From Candidatus Poribacteria bacterium (lineage in GTDB: Bacteria > Poribacteria > WGA-4E > WGA-3G), in contig VXXH01000385.1 of assembly GCA_009835515.1 (NCBI GenBank), forward strand, positions 1 to 5,063: a DNA stretch of 5,063 nucleotides, written 5' to 3'. Below, piece after piece: positions 1-4,380 of this stretch. Below the pieces are notes generated by a model. That model made no database searches. It saw nothing but the letters and a program-made list of their open reading frames with translations, and had not been told where the DNA came from. The translations under genes were made by a program, and so were the position numbers. Each line of letters begins with the position of its first letter. The stretch's first letter is position 1.

Positions 1-929
1 CCGAGCTGAAACGCGAGGGTATTCGAGACCTCATAACGGAAAGCAAATCCCATATAATTCGTTACGTTTATACCCGCATACGGAAGTTCGCGCGAAAAAT
101 CAGCCACCAACCACATGTTATCTGCAATGGCAACTTCGCCACCGACCTGCCAATTAAGTGTAAAGAAATCAGTCGTTTTCAATAACTTTGACGTTAAAAA
201 GACACCAACACCGGCATGGAGTTTAAAGAGACTTCCGAATCTTTGGGTGCCTACGATATAGGTATTGATTCCAAAAAACGGAAACCCATCGGCGGGACTA
301 TAATCAAGGAATTCGTTGTCCGTGTTGAGCCGATCATCGGCGGTGTAACCGAACTGTGTGTCACCACCGACGGAGATACTTGGGAAATTATCGTTCCGAT
401 CGGGTTTGATATTATACTTGAGCCCGATGACACCGTCAAATAGCGGTTGATCGTAGACGCGGCGATCCGTGGTTGGATCGACATCGGTCTCTTCGGCAAC
501 ATTATAGAAATCGTGAACGACTTTCCGTACGCCACCCGTTGAAAACGTACCGCCCAACACCAAATCAAGTTCGTCGCTCAAACCGTAATTGAATCTGACT
601 GGCACGAGGAAGGTCTCGACTTGGAGCGATACGCGATGCAGTTCCTCAAATCCACCGATATTCACTTTTTGGCGTTGATCCGGTAGCAGATCAACCTTCG
701 AGTATTGAAGTAGCCCAAACGTAGTGCTTGAACCGCCCTTGCCGACCGGTTCCGCGGTCTGAATCGTACTGAGATGTGGAATGGCTGGCAATTGTGCTGA
801 GAGCGGCGATGCCATGCGAATAAGAAGGAGTCCACAGATCATATATATGAAGGCTTGTGTATTGGGGTGTCTCTTTTTTTCGGCATAACCTGTCCGCCGA
901 AAATTCGCGCCAGAAAAGTTAGGATGCAT
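1..929 (-). CDS. Secreted outer-membrane beta-barrel-like protein, C-terminus cut off by the window edge
   Basis: The reading frame stays open from an ATG at 929 to the left edge, giving 309 residues without a stop. The N-terminus is a basic stretch (RR at 11-12, KKR further on), followed by a hydrophobic run (AFIYMICGLLLIRMA) and a plausible signal-peptidase site at ASPLSA-Q near residue 45. The remainder is rich in alternating polar/hydrophobic strands with Gly and aromatic residues, such as PVRFNYGLSDELDLVLGGTF and LHAGVGVFLTSKLL, separated by acidic loops. This is the usual look of a transmembrane beta-barrel. An AAAGGA Shine-Dalgarno at 942-937 lies 7 nt before the ATG and favours this start. 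A second in-frame ATG at 842 would give a shorter signal peptide. It follows the lipoprotein gene by 55 bp on the same strand, so it is probably the last visible gene of one operon. The exact family is not recognised; porin-like or transport/assembly roles are only possibilities. Confidence 0.8.
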   Translation of the reverse strand, partial: MHPNFSGANFRRTGYAEKKRHPNTQAFIYMICGLLLIRMASPLSAQLPAIPHLSTIQTAEPVGKGGSSTTFGLLQYSKVDLLPDQRQKVNIGGFEELHRVSLQVETFLVPVRFNYGLSDELDLVLGGTFSTGGVRKVVHDFYNVAEETDVDPTTDRRVYDQPLFDGVIGLKYNIKPDRNDNFPSISVGGDTQFGYTADDRLNTDNEFLDYSPADGFPFFGINTYIVGTQRFGSLFKLHAGVGVFLTSKLLKTTDFFTLNWQVGGEVAIADNMWLVADFSRELPYAGINVTNYMGFAFRYEVSNTLAFQL

Positions 930-936
930 AGATTTA

Positions 937-942
937 TCCTTT
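937..942 (-). promoter_or_regulatory. Ribosome binding site of the beta-barrel gene
   Basis: AAAGGA on the minus strand lies 7 nt before the ATG at 929. The downstream in-frame ATG at 842 has no comparable site, which decides the start. The 55 bp between the stop at 985 and this ATG hold no clear terminator, which fits co-transcription with the lipoprotein gene. Confidence 0.6.
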
Positions 943-984
943 GGAATTATGTTGTTATTTAAGTCTTTTACTAAAGTTTTACGA

Positions 985-2100
985 TTATTGCGATCGCGCT
1001 AACTGCTTTGCGCTTTCGTCTCGCTGTCCATCGGGTCCAGGTGTATTGTCAAAGGCAGTTATCCAGTACTTCCTGAATAGCAGGTCCTGTCCGACAAGAA
1101 TTGGGTCTTCACCGGGGATCGTCCAAGTGCGATCCTTTTTTCCCGGTGCAGGACGCAGGAGAAAATTTCCGGAGGCATCTTCGGTATAGAGTTGGTAACC
1201 ATCAAGATCAAGTTCGATATTCGGTGTCCATGAGATAACGGCATCGTATTTCGTGTTAAACAGTGAGCGCGGTCGGTAAATCACACGAACGTTTTTCGGT
1301 GGCGCAGGCGGGACATTCGGCGTTGCTGCGTTGATTGTAGCAAATGCTTCTGCGCCAAATGTATCTACAGCAGCGACGCGATAGACTTTCCGAGTGCCAT
1401 CTACCTCAAAATCGTGGTCGAAATAGTAGAGCCTGTCTCGTTTCGGTTCGGCAATTACTTTAAAACGTAGCGGTTTCCCGTCTTCATTGTCAAGCGCAGC
1501 ATAGATGCGGAAGACAGAGAAATCATCAGATAGTTCATAACCTTCCCAAAAGAGCTTAACGGTGAGGTCGGTCGGATCACCGAGCGTTACAACAGGGACC
1601 GGCGGCGGGATACTCGGTGTGGCTAATGCTGTTTTCCAAATACGACGCGGTTCTTCGGTCTCAATTGGCGGATTCGTCGGATCAGGTGTTTCTATTCCGT
1701 TGACATCAACATAAGTAATGCGATATTCATAAGCGAGGAGCTGTCCGGAAGCATCAAGCCGGTCATTTTCGAGATTTTGCGTGTCAATAAATTCATTTGC
1801 CGGTGCGTCAACGGAGCCGACTAAAGTAAACTCCGTATCCGTTCCACCTGTAGAACGTCTGTAGACCCGGTAAGCCTTGATACCTTCCTGTCCAATATCG
1901 TTCCATGTGACTCGCACCTGTTTATCACCGGCAAAGAGCGTGAGCCCATCTGGTGCACCAGAAGTGCGGAGGTTGTCCGGGTCAAGCGGATTCGCGAAAT
2001 CCTCGCTGCTTGTGCAGGCATACAAAAGAACTAAAGTAGAGAATATAAGAAAACTGAACACACCAACCTTACGGTTGGATAACGTGTGGAATAGGCGCAT
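985..2100 (-). CDS. Lipoprotein with three fibronectin type III-like domains
   Basis: The predicted protein has 371 residues from the ATG at 2100. The N-terminus (MRLFHTLSNRKVGVF, a hydrophobic core, then LLYAC) is a lipoprotein signal with the lipidated Cys at residue 29. Thr at +2 gives no inner-membrane retention signal, so export to the outer membrane is likely. After the Cys comes a short linker with the motif NPLDPDN. Three Ig/FnIII-like beta-sandwich modules follow at roughly 49-139, 167-254 and 266-350. Each has the typical V.V.W / AYRVYRR / YEYRITYVD pattern: RVTW and YRVYR in the first, KLFWEGY and FRIYAA in the second, VISWTPN and GYQLYTE in the third. Pro-rich hinges (PSIPPPVPV, PNVPPAPPKN) separate the modules. 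No catalytic motif is visible, so a binding or scaffold role at the cell surface is inferred. The frame extends upstream to an ATG at 2184, but that adds a non-signal-like N-terminus that runs through the ribosome binding site, so 2100 is preferred. Confidence 0.88.
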   Translation of the reverse strand: MRLFHTLSNRKVGVFSFLIFSTLVLLYACTSSEDFANPLDPDNLRTSGAPDGLTLFAGDKQVRVTWNDIGQEGIKAYRVYRRSTGGTDTEFTLVGSVDAPANEFIDTQNLENDRLDASGQLLAYEYRITYVDVNGIETPDPTNPPIETEEPRRIWKTALATPSIPPPVPVVTLGDPTDLTVKLFWEGYELSDDFSVFRIYAALDNEDGKPLRFKVIAEPKRDRLYYFDHDFEVDGTRKVYRVAAVDTFGAEAFATINAATPNVPPAPPKNVRVIYRPRSLFNTKYDAVISWTPNIELDLDGYQLYTEDASGNFLLRPAPGKKDRTWTIPGEDPILVGQDLLFRKYWITAFDNTPGPDGQRDESAKQLARSQ

Positions 2101-2108
2101 AATTTTTG

Positions 2109-2114
2109 CTCCTT
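2109..2114 (-). promoter_or_regulatory. Ribosome binding site deciding the lipoprotein start
   Basis: AAGGAG on the minus strand sits 8 nt before the ATG at 2100. It places the start at the Met that opens a proper lipoprotein signal, 28 codons inside the longest open frame. Confidence 0.75.
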
Positions 2115-2127
2115 GAAAAACAACGCA

Positions 2128-2133
2128 ATTATA
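2128..2133 (-). promoter_or_regulatory. Possible internal -10 box before the lipoprotein gene
   Basis: A perfect TATAAT lies on the minus strand at 2133-2128, about 28 nt before the ATG at 2100. It would put a transcript start near 2121, just ahead of the AAGGAG site. No good -35 hexamer stands 16-18 bp upstream (the best is CAGTTG at 17 bp), so this is a weak call. If active, it would let the lipoprotein and barrel genes be expressed without the first gene. It would also rule out the longer start at 2184 on that transcript. Confidence 0.3.
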
Positions 2134-2179
2134 ACCAACGTTCTTCAAACCAACTGAAAACCTTATCTTGACAGAGGTC

Positions 2180-2200
2180 CCCATCCCTGACTGGGAAGGG
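2180..2200. other. Short imperfect hairpin between the first and second envelope genes
   Basis: The 122-bp gap between the first gene's stop (2223) and the lipoprotein ATG holds a stem of 8 pairs with one A-A mismatch (2180-2187 with 2193-2200) around the loop TGACT. In the direction of transcription it is not followed by a T-run, so it is not a standard intrinsic terminator. It could slow polymerase, or act as an mRNA processing or stability element between the two genes. It may also mean nothing. Confidence 0.3.
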
Positions 2201-2222
2201 AAAATCGGACAGAAACGAATCG

Positions 2223-2777
2223 TTAAAAGTAGTGTAGAAGTTTCAGACTTGCCCGCTGGTTTTGGAAATCGTAGTGCGGCAGTAATTGGAACGAGGCGCG
2301 CGGAAACAGCAGACCCGTGTTTCCAAATCGGTAATTTGTGAAATCAATTTTCCGAGTGTGTAGATTTGTTCTCAGGGTTTGCGAGCGGTACCCAGAAAGG
2401 GCATCGCCTTCCGTAAGTTCAGACGATTCTGAGGGTGTGTCGAGTTGACTATAGACTGAGAAGAGTACGGCAAGTCCTACACACCCGAGACCGACACCGG
2501 ACATAATGCTACCAGCATTTCGCCTGACGAGGAAAGCGTCTTTGTGTGCCTGAATGTCCGCTTGGATTGCGGCGTTGAGATAGGCATCGTAACGCTCTTG
2601 AGCAGAGGCTTTGAGAAGCGTGCCACCGAGCTGGAAACTCATGCCAGAGGCAAAAAGTGCGATCGAAAGCACGCGCGACCGGCGCGCCGCATCCGCATGC
2701 TGACTCGTTAAGACGAATATGAGGAGGCAACTACACACAAATGCAATGTATTTTTGATTGAGATTAGAGTGCTTCAT
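2223..2777 (-). CDS. Small secreted or membrane protein with two hydrophobic segments, unknown function
   Basis: The predicted protein has 184 residues. The first 30 form a signal peptide (hydrophobic IAFVCSCLLIFVLTS, cleavage after ADA). Two hydrophobic segments follow at about 35-55 (VLSIALFASGMSFQLGGTLL) and 88-110 (GSIMSGVGLGCVGLAVLFSV). A charged helical stretch containing ERYDAYLNAAIQADIQAHKD separates them. This pattern of hydrophobic stretch, YDxYLNA helix and Gly-rich hydrophobic stretch recalls DUF5683-like envelope proteins, but that match is from memory and weak. The C-terminus (SFQLLPHYDFQNQRASLKLLHYF) reads as two amphipathic strands ending in an aromatic Phe, like the last hairpin of outer-membrane proteins. 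It appears to be the first gene of the minus-strand envelope operon, with its own promoter 40-70 bp upstream. AAAGGA lies at 2794-2789, with an 11-nt gap to the ATG that is a little long but usable. Function is unknown. Confidence 0.75.
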   Translation of the reverse strand: MKHSNLNQKYIAFVCSCLLIFVLTSQHADAARRSRVLSIALFASGMSFQLGGTLLKASAQERYDAYLNAAIQADIQAHKDAFLVRRNAGSIMSGVGLGCVGLAVLFSVYSQLDTPSESSELTEGDALSGYRSQTLRTNLHTRKIDFTNYRFGNTGLLFPRASFQLLPHYDFQNQRASLKLLHYF

Positions 2778-2817
2778 GTCAAGTCTGTTCCTTTGTGAAA
2801 TAAACCTGTTTCTATAA

Positions 2818-2846
2818 AGTTTACTCTATTTTTTCTCGAAAGTCAA
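2818..2846 (-). promoter_or_regulatory. Sigma70-like promoter of the envelope operon
   Basis: On the minus strand, TTGACT (2846-2841) and TAAACT (2823-2818) are separated by exactly 17 bp. The -35 matches consensus at 5 of 6 positions and the -10 at 4 of 6. The predicted start near 2811 leaves a leader of about 34 nt before the ATG at 2777, which includes the AAAGGA site. Position, spacing and orientation all fit; activity is inferred. Confidence 0.6.
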
Positions 2847-3086
2847 CGCTTTTTGCAATGACAAGCAAGACTTGTGCTAAGCGACTGTGGTTAGAAAAAA
2901 TAAACGCACAAGCAACTTTTGCGTCTAAACATATAAAAGCGGATTCACAAATTAGAGACGTAAAGTCCGGATTGGTAGCTATTATCAAACAGTTTGTCTT
3001 TACTCAAGAAGGGAAATTTGGACAACAGAACACCGACTGCTGGCTACTTAATAACTGACATACCTCTAAGTTTGGAGCTGCTTGAT
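2847..3086. other. Intergenic stretch between the divergent promoters, no supported gene
   Basis: These 240 bp are AT-rich and separate two opposed promoters. A 66-codon open frame (2858-3058, plus strand) exists, but its ATG has no Shine-Dalgarno, the product has no recognisable motif or export signal, and no promoter precedes it closely. It ends shortly before the strong plus-strand promoter. I see no tRNA, riboswitch or clear inverted repeat here. Possible contents are operator sites for a shared regulator, or a decayed gene fragment; neither is shown by the sequence. Confidence 0.4.
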
Positions 3087-3115
3087 TTGACATTCAGCAA
3101 AATCCATAGTAAAAT
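3087..3115 (+). promoter_or_regulatory. Near-consensus sigma70-like promoter for the GspC-like gene
   Basis: A perfect TTGACA (3087-3092) is followed after 17 bp by TAAAAT (3110-3115, 5 of 6 to consensus). Transcription would start near 3122, giving a leader of about 130 nt to the GTG at 3251, or about 60 nt to the ATG at 3182. This is the best promoter match in the window and suggests steady expression of the downstream gene. Confidence 0.7.
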
Positions 3116-3237
3116 TAAAGAGAACCTTTCGCAACAGAACCTGTCTTAAGTATCAAAGAGATAGGTATAAAAAGTTCCCAAATGCGAACGCTGCGAAGTG
3201 GAACATTTAAGAAACGCGCTTGGAAATGGACAACACC

Positions 3238-3242
3238 GGAGG
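3238..3242 (+). promoter_or_regulatory. Strong ribosome binding site selecting the GTG start
   Basis: GGAGG lies 8 nt before the GTG at 3251. The alternative ATG at 3182 has only a poorly placed AGG about 15 nt upstream. The GTG start also puts the hydrophobic segment at residues 10-32, as expected for a signal anchor. Confidence 0.7.
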
Positions 3243-3250
3243 AAAAGCAA

Positions 3251-4084
3251 GTGAAAATTGCTAATAATCGGAGAAGTGTCATTGCAAAAATCGGAATAGG
3301 CTGCCTTGTATGCCTACTCCTCGGTTTTGGGATATTGCTCTATGCGCAAGAAAAAACAAAATTGGAGTTCATCGGCACAAAGCCTGAGATGAACACCGCT
3401 AAAATGAAAGAGATGGAAGAAACAAATACCGCTAAATGGCAGGCAATGGCTAAAGCGAAAGAACAAGCCGCGCCAGAACGTAATAGAGCTTGGGAGCGCC
3501 AAAGCCGTGGTGGAGTTGACTTCGGAGAGAACGCAGCGTTTTACAAGACCATCGTTGACCACAACCTCTTCCGCCCGCTGGGCTGGACCCCGCCAAACAA
3601 CGAACCTTCCTATAGTTTAATTGGCACTGCTGTTGATCCAAACGGTGCTATATCACAAGCGACGCTGTTGGAGAAAAGATCGAATCGTTACCACTTTGTT
3701 ACAATAGGTACAAAAGTTGGCGATATGATAGTAAAAGACATCCAAGCCAGACGGGTGACCTTAGACAAAGCAGGAGAGACAATAACACTCAAAACTGGTG
3801 AGTTGCAACTCCTCACGGCTAAGCGCGAACGCGGTGGTGATAGAGGTGGAGATCGTGGCGAAGGTGGTTCCGAAAGAGCGAGCAATAATAACAGGGAGCA
3901 AAATCGAGGCAATCAGGCGAATGCCGAAAGGCGCAGGCAGATGGAACAGAGAGAGCGAGCTGCGCAACAAAAAATGAGACAGGAAATGATGGAGAAAATG
4001 AAGCATGCCTCAGCAGAGGAGCGGCGAGAAATGATAGAGAAATTCCGGAGAGAACGTGGTAGAAGAGGTCGCGGTCGCGATTGA
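3251..4084 (+). CDS. Single-pass inner-membrane protein with a GspC/PilP-like periplasmic domain and an Arg/Glu-rich tail
   Basis: From the GTG at 3251 the protein has 277 residues; an in-frame ATG at 3182 would give 300. Residues 10-32 (VIAKIGIGCLVCLLLGFGILLYA) are a membrane anchor or uncleaved signal after a short basic N-terminus. A charged linker with repeated MKEMEE / KAKEQ segments follows. The folded part at about 98-187 starts with YKTIVDHNLFRPLGW. It continues through YSLIGTAVD, ATLLEKRSNRYHFVTIGTKVGD and a strand ending in VTLDKAGETITLKTG. This order (NLF, LIGT, GxKVGD, VTLxxxG) matches the homology-region domain of type II secretion GspC and pilus PilP, which link inner-membrane and outer-membrane parts of those machines. 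The last 85 residues are very hydrophilic, with RGGDRGGDRG, a helical Met/Arg/Glu stretch and an RRGRGRD end. No other secretion or pilus gene is in the window, so a role outside a classical secretion complex is possible. It has its own promoter and terminator. Confidence 0.85.
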   Translation: MKIANNRRSVIAKIGIGCLVCLLLGFGILLYAQEKTKLEFIGTKPEMNTAKMKEMEETNTAKWQAMAKAKEQAAPERNRAWERQSRGGVDFGENAAFYKTIVDHNLFRPLGWTPPNNEPSYSLIGTAVDPNGAISQATLLEKRSNRYHFVTIGTKVGDMIVKDIQARRVTLDKAGETITLKTGELQLLTAKRERGGDRGGDRGEGGSERASNNNREQNRGNQANAERRRQMEQRERAAQQKMRQEMMEKMKHASAEERREMIEKFRRERGRRGRGRD

Positions 4085-4126
4085 TAGTATTGCGATGACT
4101 TCAAGAGGCACATTTCAATTTATTTC

Positions 4127-4154
4127 AAGGCGCGGTTTCTAACCGCGCCTTTTT
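4127..4154 (+). terminator. Intrinsic terminator of the GspC-like gene
   Basis: A perfect 9-bp GC-rich stem (GGCGCGGTT at 4129-4137 with AACCGCGCC at 4141-4149) encloses a TCT loop. A run of five Ts follows, and flanking A/T pairs extend the stem. It begins 42 nt after the stop codon. On the opposite strand it lacks a T-run of similar quality, so it mainly stops plus-strand transcription. Confidence 0.93.
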
Positions 4155-4186
4155 GTTCAATAGGGCTCACGCAGATTAAACAGAGA

Positions 4187-4239
4187 AGTTGTATTTAACC
4201 CCCTAAATCCCCCTTATCAGGGGGACTCTAATGGAAATA
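4187..4239. repeat. 53-bp intergenic repeat, copy 1, with a C5/G5 hairpin
   Basis: This 53-bp segment is identical to 4308-4360. It begins AGTTGTATTTAACC and ends AATGGAAATA. Its core holds the hairpin TCCCCCT-tatc-AGGGGGA (4208-4225). The ends carry TGTATTT (4190-4196) and its inverted partner AAATACA (4235-4241), so the unit is bounded by 7-bp inverted repeats. I recall similar 'CCCCCTAAATCCCCC' repeats being common in intergenic DNA of Poribacteria and some cyanobacteria. Confidence 0.9.
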
Positions 4240-4307
4240 CAGTTGTATTTAACCCAACGTGACCACTTTAAGGCGAAATACGATGACGCATACTTTAATG
4301 GAAATAC
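4240..4307. repeat. Middle unit of the repeat array: same ends, different core
   Basis: Between the two identical copies, this segment reuses their ends (CAGTTGTATTTAACCC at the left and TTTAATGGAAATAC at the right). The hairpin core is replaced by about 40 bp unrelated to it (4256-4295, AACGTGACCACTTTAAGGCG and onward). Both junctions have the palindrome AAATACA-GT-TGTATTT (4235-4250 and 4302-4317). The array is therefore three head-to-tail units with shared inverted ends, and not simply two repeats with a random spacer. Confidence 0.75.
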
Positions 4308-4360
4308 AGTTGTATTTAACCCCCTAAATCCCCCTTATCAGGGGGACTCTAATGGAAATA
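4308..4360. repeat. 53-bp intergenic repeat, copy 2
   Basis: Identical to 4187-4239 over all 53 bp, in direct orientation and 121 bp further on, with the same hairpin at 4329-4346. Its right end reads AAATATA instead of AAATACA, so the terminal inverted repeat is intact at 6 of 7 positions. It stops 20 bp before the stop codon of the dioxygenase gene. On that gene's strand the hairpin lies just past the coding end and could protect or help terminate its mRNA, though no good T-run follows. Confidence 0.9.
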
Positions 4361-4380
4361 TATCAGTCCTGTTGAAATAA

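Noticed and set aside
251..568. 105-codon minus-strand frame inside the barrel gene
   Set aside because: It overlaps the barrel gene, which is open over 309 codons with a signal peptide and ribosome site. The shorter frame has no such support.
2101..2184. N-terminal extension of the lipoprotein gene to an ATG at 2184
   Set aside because: The extension would bury the lipoprotein signal 28 residues inside the protein and runs across a good AAGGAG site that serves the ATG at 2100.
2180..2200. Intrinsic terminator after the first envelope gene
   Set aside because: The stem is imperfect and no T-run follows in the direction of transcription, so it is listed only as a hairpin.
2858..3058. 66-codon open frame on the plus strand in the divergent intergenic region
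   Set aside because: It has no ribosome binding site and no recognisable motif, and it lies between two promoters. A frame of this length is expected by chance in AT-rich DNA, though a decayed gene fragment cannot be excluded.
3688..4113. Several minus-strand frames antisense to the GspC-like gene's 3' part
   Set aside because: They mirror the Arg/Glu-rich coding strand (Ser/Leu/Phe-rich antisense products) and lack start signals, so they are composition artefacts.
4187..4360. CRISPR array
   Set aside because: Only two identical 53-bp copies with one 68-bp spacer, and the spacer itself reuses the repeat ends. Unit length and organisation do not fit CRISPR, and no cas genes are present.
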